NCBI GenBank assembly: GCA_964017155.1
Contig: OZ024856.1
Coordinates: 9,027,882-9,091,881, forward strand
Source of the DNA: Oasisia sp. SBJ-2009
Taxonomy: Eukaryota; Annelida; Polychaeta; Sabellida; Siboglinidae
Length of the DNA: 64,000 nucleotides
Direction: 5' to 3'
The notes under the pieces were generated by a model, which saw only the letters and a program-made list of their open reading frames with translations, did no database searches and was not told the origin of the DNA. The translations under genes were made by a program, and so were the position numbers. Shown here in pieces: positions 1 to 11,300 of this stretch (within the stretch, counting starts at the first letter, position 1; the number at the start of each line of letters is the position of its first letter).

Positions 1-448
1 TACAGTATGGACATTTCCCTCTGGACATTTCTTTCACGAATCAAAAGATTTTTTTGTTTCCCCTACCATAGTAGTGAGAGATAATATATTTGCACTCACA
101 ATCATTAATCGCAAGGCAAAATATCAATACCACGTAATTAATATATTTTTCATCTAATGAATACAAACTAGTAAAAATATATGTCGTTAATTACTGTATT
201 TAATTACTAATTTTGCACATTCATGTTAGTATAGTTTACCTTGGTTTTTAGACATTTAACATTTTTTACGATGCTCTATCATGTTATTTTATTTTACTAG
301 AGTACCTTTCATGTTAGCACATCGTCTTATTGATGACATTTGTTTGCCTGTATTTGAAAATATTTACATTTTAATTATTGTATTACTGTGTTTATTTATT
401 TATGTATTTATTTTTATATTTTCTTAAATTCATTACTAGTATTTTTGG

Positions 449-510
449 AGGACCACATTGGAAATAAGTGTGCTATTGTGTGCTTTTTATCCTCGGTAAA
501 TATTATATAT
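449..510 (+). mobile_element. LINE/SINE-like 3' tail fragment
   Basis: The stretch beginning GGACCACATTGGAAATAAGTG, continuing through a TGTGCTTTTTATCC-like segment and ending in a TA run, closely resembles the insert at 7936-8060. Two copies in different contexts suggest the 3' end of a truncated non-LTR retroelement. No coding part is visible. The family is not identified. Confidence 0.45.
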
Positions 511-526
511 ATATATATATATATAC
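507..526. repeat. (TA)n microsatellite
   Basis: Short perfect TA run directly following the retroelement-tail-like fragment. Confidence 0.8.
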
Positions 527-539
527 TCCTAAAGGCAGC

Positions 540-1246
540 TTATGTCGACCGATTATGCATATAGGACCGGCTAACTAATCAATTGAATTTATCAGTACCA
601 TTGCTTGTGCACACAGCTAATATGTCAGTGAAGTACTGTGCATAATTAATTTTTAAATGAACAACATCTTAAGTGATTTTGAGCATGTTTTTTCCTGCGC
701 CGTGCATATTTTTGAGTATATTGTGTGCCAGGTTATGTATACCGAGTCCAAGTTCTTATAAATCTATATTTATGGTATATACCGAACGAAGGGTTAGAGT
801 TTCGTGTTCAGTGTATGATATGCTTCATACTGATGCAAAATGCTATATTATTATGTGCAAATTAGTAAAACTTGCATTTTGTCTTTGTTGCAAACCGATA
901 GATCCCTCGAATATGGGCTTCCACAGATCCACGTTAGTCGCTAGAGGCGCTAATACGCAACTAGACCCTAGTTGCATATAGCAGCACCTCCAGCGACTAC
1001 TGTGGATTTATAGTAAATATATTGTTCATGCGTTGCTCCGGTCTACATAAATTGGCATCTGTGCATACGCGGTTTTATGTAGACCAAATATTTTGCATAT
1101 ACCTTATTTATTGAAATATTTTGATGAACTTTCATTATGTGTTAAACATTAGTATTAGAAACAATGTTCCAGTTTTACATCTTTGGAAAATATATTAAAT
1201 AAAAAATAAGCCTGGTCTACATAAGCCGGTCCTCTAGTCACTGGTC

Positions 1247-1255
<9 letters not shown>
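540..1255. mobile_element. possible MITE with inverted ends
   Basis: The left end (TATGTCGACC then AGGACCGGCT, 540-573) reappears in reverse complement at 1219-1252, next to a TA microsatellite. An inner hairpin at 919-1009 has arms beginning CCACAGATCCACG and ending CGACTACTGTGG. No transposase ORF is seen; the 102-codon ORF inside has no recognisable domain. This is a tentative non-autonomous DNA element. Confidence 0.35.
919..1009. repeat. imperfect hairpin (inverted repeat)
   Basis: CCACAG...AGTCGCTAGAGG on the left pairs with CCTCCAGCGACTACTGTGG on the right, with an inner palindrome CAACTAGACCCTAGTTG. Strong potential cruciform; probably the core of the surrounding element. Confidence 0.6.

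Positions 1256-1300
<45 letters not shown>
1248..1300. repeat. (TA)n microsatellite
   Basis: About 25 TA dinucleotides following GGTCGACA. Confidence 0.9.
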
Positions 1301-1304
<4 letters not shown>

Positions 1305-2790
1305 CAGCTGTATATGCTTATTTCCTTATATCCTTTTGCATCAAATTTTTTTTTTCTTCAATTTTATTGCATCTTTTAGCAAATAAACTCACTCACTCAC
1401 ATTTTATATTGAATAAATCAACCTGCATCAATCTATAGGAATGCTAGAGGTGACTGACCAGAGCCGTAAATAGATCACTCCAACGTAAGTCCTGGGGCGG
1501 TGGAGAACCAACCCGCTTCGCCTTATTCCAATTTCGGCACAGCCTATCAAGAGCCCCAGGGTCAGTTATGACAAAATGACAGTTTGGCTTTTTTCCGGGA
1601 ATTGATCCCTGGTTTCAGGTGACAGACGTGTCAGTGAAGACACCTACACGACAGCAATGGGGCTATCTGTCCTGGGGCTCTACCACATGATGACGCTAGT
1701 CCGGCCACGCTGGCTAGTTTTTATCAACAGACATTTGTCATATCAACATAGGATAGCCGTCTCGTTGTCACCGAATATGCTGGCCACGTGACATGTAGCT
1801 AGAAACCAACCACATCAAAGGGATACTTGGGTGACGCTAGTGACTCTGACATTTAGTGCATCTACAAGACTACAAAGTCAAGTGTAACATTTGTACGTTC
1901 CTATTTCTGGGAGTCTGCAGACAACGTGATGGTATTTTGTGGAATAAAAACGTACGTTTTTATTAACGGAAAAGGTTTCGTAGAAAGCTACATCGGGTAT
2001 TCATAGCTACACACAGGTTCTGAAATAGGTAACTTTGCAACCATCATAACAACAAATGTAACTGAATCAGAAATCAACATACACTGTACTTTATGAAGTA
2101 AGTATTTCTGGCATCCAAGGTGAACTGTCCTGAGGTAGTCGTATGGAACATGTGTGTAGTGAAATTATATCCTTTGTAACAACAACCCACACTACATGGT
2201 TATACATTGTGATTCTAGTCCCAACCACAATTTCCATTTATTCACATAGCCTTTGAACTAAACCTATCATCTGTAACAGTCAGACTTATGCCACAGCCAT
2301 TTTTACGGAAAATACCCGCTGTCAGTCAGCATTTGACACATCACATTTCTGTGTCACATGTGACACGTGTCAGCACTCGCACGATGACATTTGTGTGTGT
2401 ATGCGTGTGGAAATAATATTCCTATTGATTTTGCCCGGTGTCGACGCGGCAGCAGGAAGAGGGGACAACAAAGGGGATTTTGTGGGATGAGGTGTAACAG
2501 CTCCCTTCCCTTGACTCGTCCCGCTAAATCCACTGGCCTACTCAGGAAATTAGCTCCTGTCGAACAAACCGGAAACTCGAGGCTCCGATAGCAATACGTC
2601 TTCTTGGCGCCATCGAGTGCGCGCATTAACGACTGTGGGGGAAATCCACTCCATCTCGTCACACGAGGGCCGTTTAATTGTTTCAGAACGTTCGCAAACA
2701 ACAACTGAGAATCGTGTAATTCTTATTAATGTGTTGTTCGTATCTGTGAAAGTAACTCGTTTTCATTGGGAGATGTGTTAAAGATGTCTG
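1301..2790. other. non-coding, presumed intron of the bHLH-PAS gene
   Basis: No exon with plausible splice sites and conserved protein similarity was recognised here. Overlapping ORFs around 2354-2704 on both strands show no domain. Because the first visible exon of the bHLH-PAS gene at 5242 starts in phase 1, a donor must lie upstream, so this is most likely intron, but that is inferred. Confidence 0.5.
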
Positions 2791-2794
2791 TAGC

Positions 2795-3152
2795 ATGACT
2801 GTGTGGTGTTGTGTGGTACTTTGTGGACTGTGTTGTGCTGTATGGTCTGTGTGGTGCTGTATGGTCTGTGTGGTGCTGTATGGTATGTGTGGTGCTGTAT
2901 GGTCTGTGTGGTGCTGTAAGGTCTGTGTGTTGACTATGTGGTGCAGTGTGGTTTTTGTTGCTGTGTGGACTGTGTGATGTTGCATGGACTGTGTGGACTA
3001 GTGTTGTGTGGTACTGTGTGAACTATGGTCTATGGTACTGTGTGGAATATGATGTTGTGTGGTACTGTGTGAACCATGGTGTTGTGTGGTACTGTGTGGA
3101 ATATGGTGTTGTGTGGCACTGTGTGGATTATGGTGATGTGTGGTAGTGGTAC
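2795..3152. repeat. GT-rich minisatellite, left half
   Basis: Tandem units related to TGTGGTACTGTGTGGACTAT, about 19 bp at the left and drifting to 27 bp at the right. The same unit resumes at 4833, so the array is split by the element at 3153-4832. Open frames on both strands arise because 27 is a multiple of three; they are not genes. Confidence 0.85.
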
Positions 3153-4832
3153 CATAGATGCCAACTCTTACGGATTACCCGTAAGACTTACGGATTTTTT
3201 AGCATTTGGCGGTCTTAGGGGCGTAGGACCAATTCCTTATGGGTAATGCGTATTGTCAGGTTTTTATTTATTTTTTAATATAATAATTTGCATGAGTCGT
3301 TATCATCTAAATAAGCAATCCTTCGTGCTTTTCGTGAATCGGAAAACGGCCATTTTGTTGTATTCATTTTGGATGAAAGCTGCCACCTAGCGGATACATG
3401 TGCACCAGAGCCGTAATGTAACGAAGTACATTTACTTTGTTACTTTACTTAACCCTGCGACCGGCCAACATATCATTTTACTGCCAAATGAATTCTTTAT
3501 TATAGTAAAATTATACTATCTCTATTATGTCAGACAATCACGGTGATATTATTTGCTGAACGTCATCCAAAACAATATGAAAAAAATATACGCACTATCC
3601 CGTTCCTAAATGATTACTGAGCGGACACATTTCCTACTTCCAGTGAGACAAACGTAGCCATACATATTAGCTCCCAAATAAAACAAAAATTAATCAAATG
3701 CGTTGAGAACTTTTATTTTTACGAATTATTTTCGACATCGTGGTAGGCCATTTTAGGCCGGCCGATTGCTGCTACATTCGCCACCGGTGCAAACCCGCGT
3801 CGCGAACGGCGAGATGTTGCGATGACAAATGGTCTAATTTTCACACCAATAAGCATCAAAAGTTGTTCTAACTATTTGAACTAGTATAATAGACACATTC
3901 TTGAATACTGTCAGTTGTCTTGTCGAAACATAGACGCGGTAACTTGAGATATATTCGTCACGGAAGGCGGTAAACAAAATGGCGACCGCTGCGTGATTAC
4001 CCAGACGCCGTGAGGTGGCAGCACTTTTTAGCCCCTCAGACCAAATTTGAAATCACAATCAGATAATAATAATTTATTATATTGTAAAAACTATTCAAAA
4101 TTAAACTTATAATGAAACATGTCACACACAAAATAAATGAAAATGTTGTTGTTAATGTGTCGACTCATTTTTTCTTTTCTAATTTGTATTTTGTGCATTT
4201 TAATACTTAGTTTGTTTTCAAAAGCATACATGCTATTATGGACATTAATTATTATGAATTAATCCCAAATGGTCTTAAATGAGGGGTTCTCTTGTAATAT
4301 TAAATGAGATATTATTACACTTCATTTGTATGGGTATTAGAACTGTGGGCATAAAAGTGATTTATGTATGTTGTAATGTGGATGTAAAAAGAAATTGTAT
4401 GTTTGGGGAAAAAATGCCGCAAATTCCTGTCCCTCTGTTAAGGGGACACCTGCAATGTAGGGACACTTTTGCTTGGCCGGACAGGTGTCCCTACAAGACA
4501 GGTTCTACTGTAATGCAAAATAGTTTGGCGTTAAGTGACCCTAAAATTGCACAAAATTCAAAAACTTTCCCACATGCCCCCAGCTGCAAAGGACTCACTA
4601 CGCTCGTATCTTATCCCTCATATTTTCACAGCCTTTTTTCCCTTCTCTTACTCTCATCCCTGACTAATGTAAGTCGCACGTGATCTATCCCAGGGTCTAT
4701 CCCATTTCATTTGTATGTAGCCGTGAATTTAAAATCATCAGTTCCCCCTCCTTTTGCTGCTTGCTTATGGATTTCTTATGGATTTTTGTCCAGAGTCTTA
4801 CAGGTGTAGATCAGTAAAGGTTGGCATGTATG
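3153..4832. mobile_element. 1.68 kb non-autonomous DNA transposon with TIRs
   Basis: Left end CATAGATGCCAACTCTTACGG-like and right end, in reverse complement, CATACATGCCAACCTTTAC: 12 of the first 13 bases match. The element sits exactly between two halves of one minisatellite. Its interior at about 3996-4130 (CCGTGAGGTGGCAGCAC, then TAAAAACTATTCAAAATTAAACTT with breaks) is similar to the inverted repeat at 38.1-38.5 kb, so it belongs to the same repeat family. No transposase ORF. A target duplication is not clear. Confidence 0.65.
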
Positions 4833-5120
4833 CTTATGTGTGGTACTGTGTGGACTATGATGTTGTGTGGTACTGTGTGGACTGGTGTTGTGTGGTACTG
4901 TGTCAACTATGGTGTGTGGTACTGTGTGGACTATGGTGTTGTGTGGTACTGTGGGAACTACGATGTTGTGTTGACTATGGTGTTGTGTGGTACTGTGTCA
5001 ACTATGGTGTTTTGTGGTACTGTGTGGACAATGGTGTTGTGTGGTACTGTGTGGACTATGGTGTTGTGTGATACTGTGTGGACTATGGTCCTGTGTTGTA
5101 TGTGTGGATTGCGTGGTGTG
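4833..5120. repeat. 27 bp GT-rich minisatellite, right half
   Basis: About ten units of the form TGGTACTGTGTGGACTATGG plus TGTTGTG. It is continuous in sequence type with 2795-3152. It ends about 120 bp before the first visible bHLH-PAS exon. Confidence 0.9.
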
Positions 5121-5241
5121 TAGTGCTGGGAAGAGCAATAGACAGAGTCAGAAAAATGTGTGTAGAGCTCTGTGGAAAATGTTGCAGTGATTCTAATGAG
5201 CCATGTGTCATTTTGTTTCATGGAGTGACACTTGTTGACAG

Positions 5242-5351
5242 GGAACCTGATGAATCCACCTGCAGCGAAAGGGTTACATCGGTGTTTCTGTGTGCGCATG
5301 AAGTCTACCCTCACCAAGAGAGGGGTGCATGTCAAGTCCTCGGGTTACAGG
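5242..5351 (+). CDS. NPAS3: bHLH-PAS exon: PAS linker
   Basis: Acceptor TTGACAG precedes and donor GTAAGT follows TACAGG. It starts in phase 1 and ends on a codon boundary. It encodes [15 protein letters not shown] and then KSSGYR, the conserved strand just before PAS-B. The acceptor has a weak pyrimidine tract, so the start is less sure than the end. Confidence 0.8.
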
Positions 5352-8300
5352 GTAAGTAGAACAACCCCAGTGGTGGGGTGTAAAGGGGGCAGCCCTATAC
5401 AGGTGGATGAAAGTAGATAGAGACTATGTCATTGTGTCATGTTTGTTGTACACTTTCTTCTGGTATGTCACATTGTTACTGTGACATCTGGGTCAGTTGT
5501 GTCACATTGTCATATGACAGTCATGTCACTTGGTTATTTGGCAGCCACATCCTATTGTTACTTGAGTTAAATTGTGAAACATTAAAATGTCAGACATTGT
5601 TAAATGTGTTAGATTGTCAGACATGCTGCAGTGTCAAATGTGTTGTGTTGTCAAGCAGTTAAAATGTCACATGTGTTACATTGTCAAATGTTTTGTACTG
5701 TCATCAGGTGTTCTTGCACTGTCAGTGTCACCACAAGTCGACCACACAACCAGATGTCACCTGTCAACCATTGCACCATTCTCCCCCCACAGGTTGTACA
5801 GATCCTCACTCGACTGCGGTCCCAGATGTCCTTCTCCCTGCCGCGGAAGCACCCCACGCCCCTGCTGGGGTGCGTGGGTCTGGCCATCGCCCTGCCCGCC
5901 CCCACCATCACAGAGCTCCTCCTCACCACAGACATGTTTGTCACCCGCCTCAGTCCCAACCTCAACGTCATCTACTGCGAACCCAGGTACACTTACACTC
6001 ACTGTCATCTACTGTGAACCCAGGTACACTTACACTCATTGTTATCTACTGTGAACCCAGGTACACTTACACTCACTGTCATCTACTGTGAACCCAGGTA
6101 CACTTACACTCACTGTCATCTACTGTGAACCCAGGTACACTTACACTCACTGTCATCTACTGTGAACCCAGGTACACTTACACTCACTGTCATCTACTGT
6201 GAATCCAGGTACACTTACACTCACTGTCATCTACTGTGAACCCAGGTACACATACACTCATTGTCATCTACTGTGAACCCAGGTACACTTACACTCACTG
6301 TCATCTACTGTGAACCCAGGTACACTTACACTCACTGTCATCTACTGTGAATCCAGGTACACTTACACTCACTGTCATCTACTGTGAACCCAGGTACACA
6401 TACACTCATTGTCATCTACTGTGAACCCAGGTACACTTACACTCACTGTCATCTACTGCGAACCCAGGTACACTTACACTCACTGTCATCTACTGTGAAC
6501 CCAGGTACACTTACACTCATTGTTATCTACTGTGAACCCAGGTACACTTACACTCACTGTCATCTACTGTGAACCCAGGTACACTTACACTCACTGTCAT
6601 CTACTGTGAACCCAGGTACACTTACACTCACTGTCATCTACTGTGAACCCAGGTACACTTACACTCACTGTTATCTACTGTGAACCCAGGTACACTTACA
6701 CTCACTGTCATCTACTGTGAACCCAGGTACACTTACACTCACTGTCATCTACTGTGAATCCAGGTACACTTACACTCACTGTCATCTACTGTGAACCCAG
6801 GTACACATACACTCATTGTCATCTACTGTGAACCCAGGTACACTTACACTCACTGTCATCTACAGCGAACCCAGGTACACTTACACTCACTGTCATCTAC
6901 TGTGAATCCAGGTACCCTTACACTCACTGTCATCTACTGTGAACCCAGGTACACTTACACTCACCGTTATCTACTGTGAACCCAGGTACACTTACACTCA
7001 TTGTCATCTACTGTGAACCCAGGTACACTTACACTCACTGTCATCTATTGTAAACCCAGGTACACTTACACTCACTGTCATCTATTGTAAACCCAGGTAC
7101 ACTTACACTCACTGTCATCTATTGTGAACCCAGGTACACTTACACTCACTGTCATCTATTGTTAACCCAGGTACACTTACACTCACTGTCATCTATTGTG
7201 AACCCAGGTACACTTACACTCACTGTCATCTACTGGGAACCCAGGTACACTTACACTCACTGTCATCAATTGTGAACCCAGGTACACTTGCACTCACTGT
7301 CATCTATTGTGAACCTAGGTACACTTACACTCACTGTCATCTACTGTGAACCCAGGTACACTTACACTCACTGTCATCTACTGTGAACCCAGGTACACTT
7401 ACACTCACTGTCATCTACTGTGAACCCAGGTACACTTACACTCACTGTCATCTACTAGGAACCCAGGTACACTTACACTCACTGTCATCAATTGTGAACC
7501 CAGGTACACTTGCACTCACTGTCATCTATTGTGAATCCAGGTACACTTACACTCACTGTCATCTACTGTGAATCCAGGTACACTTACACTCACTGTCATC
7601 TACTGTGAACCCAGGTACACTTACACTCACTGTCATCTACTGTGAACCCAGGTACACTTACACTCACAGTCATCTACTGTGAACCCAGGTACACTTACAC
7701 TCATTGTCATCTACTGTGAACCCAGGTACACTTACACTCACTGTCATCTACTGTGAACCCAGGTACACTTACACTCACTGTCACCTACTGCGAACCCAGG
7801 TACACTTACACTCACTGTCATCTACTGTGAATCCAGGTACACTTACACTCACTGTCACCTACTGTGAATCCAGGTACACTTACACTCACTGTCACCTACT
7901 GTGAATCCAGGTACACTTACACTCACTGTCATTTCAAGGACCACAATGGAAATAAGTGCGTGCACTTTTTGTGTTATCCGAATATTTAAATGTACCTTGT
8001 ATTTATATATTATGCATATGTGTACAATGTTTTACATTTTATATTAAATCAATCAATCAATCATCTACTGTGAAACCAGGTACACTTACACTACACTCAC
8101 TGTCATCTACTGTGAATCCAGGTACACTTACACTCACTGTCATCTACTGTGAACCCAGGTACACTTACACTCACTGTCATCTACTGTGAACCCAGGTACA
8201 CATACACTCACCATCATCTACTGTGAATCCAGGTACATTTACACTCACTGTCATCTACTGTGAACCCAGGTACACTTACACTACACTCACTGTCATCTAC

Positions 8301-11300
8301 TGTGAATCAAGGTACATTTACACTCACTGTCATCTACTGTGAACCCAGGTACACTTACACTACACTCACTGTCATCTACTGTGAATCCAGGTACATTTAC
8401 ACTCACTGTCATCTACTGTGAACCCAGGTACACTTACACTACACTCACTGTCATCTACTGTGAATCCAGGTACATTTACACTCACTGTCATCTACTGTGA
8501 AACCAGGTACACTTACACTACACTCACTGTCATCTACTGTGAATCCAGGTACACTTACACTCACCGTCATCTACTGTGAACCCAGGTACACTTACACTCA
8601 CTGTCATCTACTGTGAAACCAGGTACACTTACACTACACTCACTGTCATCTACTGTGAATCCAGGTACACTTACACTCACTGTCATCTACTGTGAATCCA
8701 GGTACACTTACACTCACTGTCATCTACTGTGAACCCAGGTACACATACACTCACCATCATCTACTGTGAATCCAGGTTCACTTACACTCACTGTCATCTA
8801 CTGTGAACCCAGGTACACATACACTCACCATCATCTACTGTGAATCCAGGTACACTTACACTCACCGTCATCTACTGTGAATCCAGGTACACTTACACTC
8901 ACAGTCATCTACTGTGAAACCAGGTACACTTACACTACACTCACCGTCATCTACTGTGAATCCAGGTACACTTCTGATGACAACTGGATTTGTTTATTGC
9001 ATGACTTTGAGATCGATCAACCCTTTTGTACATCAGAGCTTGGTTTCTAAGGATTTAGGTGTAATAGAAATTACCTAAATATTATTATTATAGGCATATA
9101 TACATTTAGTGTCATCTACTTTGAACAGTCATGATAAATATGAATATGTAATTCAGGTAAAATATTGTAGTAAATATAAAAATTAATGATATACAAATTA
9201 TGACTAGTGTGACATTGCTGTGGATTGTGAATTACCAGGAATACTTCAAGATTGCTCTGTCAGTGACACCACAGTGCATCTATACTTTGACGTGTCATCA
9301 TACCCCACTGTGTGTTTGTCCCCAGACTTGGTGACATGATAGACCTTCAGGCTGATGAGATCACCAACCAGAGTCTCTATTCCTTCTGTCACGCGGAGGA
9401 CCTGCAGAAACTGCGCAAGTCTCACTCAGACCGTGAGTCTCTCTGCCCCAGTCTCCTCCGGTCTCTGACTGCCACGGGTCTGTGACGTGCTGATGTGCTA
9501 GTGTCAAGTAAACAACTAAACAGGTGTCTTCTGTCTGCTTTTTGACTTCTCTTTGGCTGTTGACTTTGTTTTAGTAAATAAAATTTAACATTTTATTACA
9601 TTATATTTAATTAAACAGTTAAAAAGATAGGAATTTTTTTTAAATCTTGGTTTATGAAAACATGACATGTTAAATAATGTTAGATACTTTCAAGTCATCC
9701 TTTACATGGCTGTTCTTCTGTTTTCTCTCCCCAATTTTTGTTGTTTATACCTGCTTTGTTCTTTCTAAGCTATTTCCTTCATCGCATGTCTTAATTCTTT
9801 ATTCAGTCATTCTTTAATTTCTTGTTGCCCTACTATCATTTTTCACATTTTCTTCTGTGCACCCTTCTTTTCCTGGTTTCCTTCCTTCCTTCCCTCCCTC
9901 TTTCCCTCCCTCCCCCTCCCCCTCTCCCTCCCTCCCCCTCCCTCCCTCTCACGCTCTCTCCCTCCCTCCCCCTCCCTCCCTCCCCCTCCCTCCCCCTCCC
10001 CCCTCCCTCTCCCCTCCCTCCCCCTCCCTCCCCCTCCCTCTCCCCTCCCTCCCCCTCCCTCCCTCCCCCTCCCCTCCTCCCTCCCTCCCTCCCTCCCCCT
10101 TCCTCCCTCCCCCCTCCCCCCCCTCCCTCCCTCCCCCCTCCTTTCCTCCCTCCCCCCTCCCTCCCTCCCCCCCTCCTCCCTGCCTCCCTCCCTCCCTGCC
10201 TACACCTGTGGGTGTGTGTTGCAGTGCTCCAGAAGGGCCAGGTGTTGACCGACTACTACCGCCTGATGCTGGCCCACGGAGGCTGGGTGTGGGTGCAGAT
10301 GTGTGCCACTGTCATGTGTAATGTGAAGAACATCGAGGAGCAGAACATCATCGCTGTCAACTACGTGCTCAGGTACAGTCTTACTGTCAACATCAGACGA
10401 CCACGTCACTAAGTTAAACAGATTTGTCAGCATGCAAACACAATCCATTGTTTAACTTAATTATTTTTTAAATGCAAATATCAGTTGCCATAATAACCAA
10501 GGACACTATTTCCATGATACACCAGTGACAATGTCTCGCTGGCACATCGTGATGTTGACAGTTTTCAGGTGTTAAGATCACTGTTAAGGATCACAATTGA
10601 TCTTAAAGTGCAGAATCAGGTTAAAGAGCTCTTAACAACATTAGTGAAATGATCCCTGCTGGTCTGTAGAAATCTGGAGTTAAAAAGGAGAGAATATCGC
10701 CCATTACATTACTCATTTAAATTCTGGTTGAATTAAGTGTCTTTTTTATTGATTTCCTGTGGAAGAAAACCAGTGCTTTACTGAAAATTCTACTGATAGA
10801 AGTAATATTTTCAAATTGGCATAATGATAGTGTTATTTATGAGATGGCATGAATTATAAAACTGGTTCCCTGATTTAAAGAACTACCTCCAATGCACAGT
10901 GCTTGTGTTACTTTTCTTTAGTGGAATTTAAAGAAGGAAATTGTTCACTTAGAGTTATGGTTTAACGTGGCTACACTCCATGAAACGAGCCTTGCCTCTC
11001 AGTAGTGCAGGAAAAACCAATAAATGCTTGATATCTGCAGCATCCTCCGATTGATTAAAATGATTTACGCACACTTTGTGGCAAACTGGTGGTGTTTTTA
11101 TTGTAAGAAATCAATTACTTCCATGTGTTTGGGGCTGCATTCTGCTGCACATCACTTCGGATGCTGTACTTAAAACAGTTTTATGAAGGAATCAACTCCA
11201 GATATCTTCTCTGGGCAGCGCTGACATTATGTTCCCTCTGTGGCGTACACAGGGCAGATTTCCCCCGGGTCTATTTTACTGCACTGAGGTCTTTGAGTGG

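Noticed and set aside
9822..10412. Pro/Ser-rich 196-codon ORF
   Set aside because: It reads a pyrimidine tract of the intron; only the part after 10225 is exon, and in a phase fixed by its neighbours.
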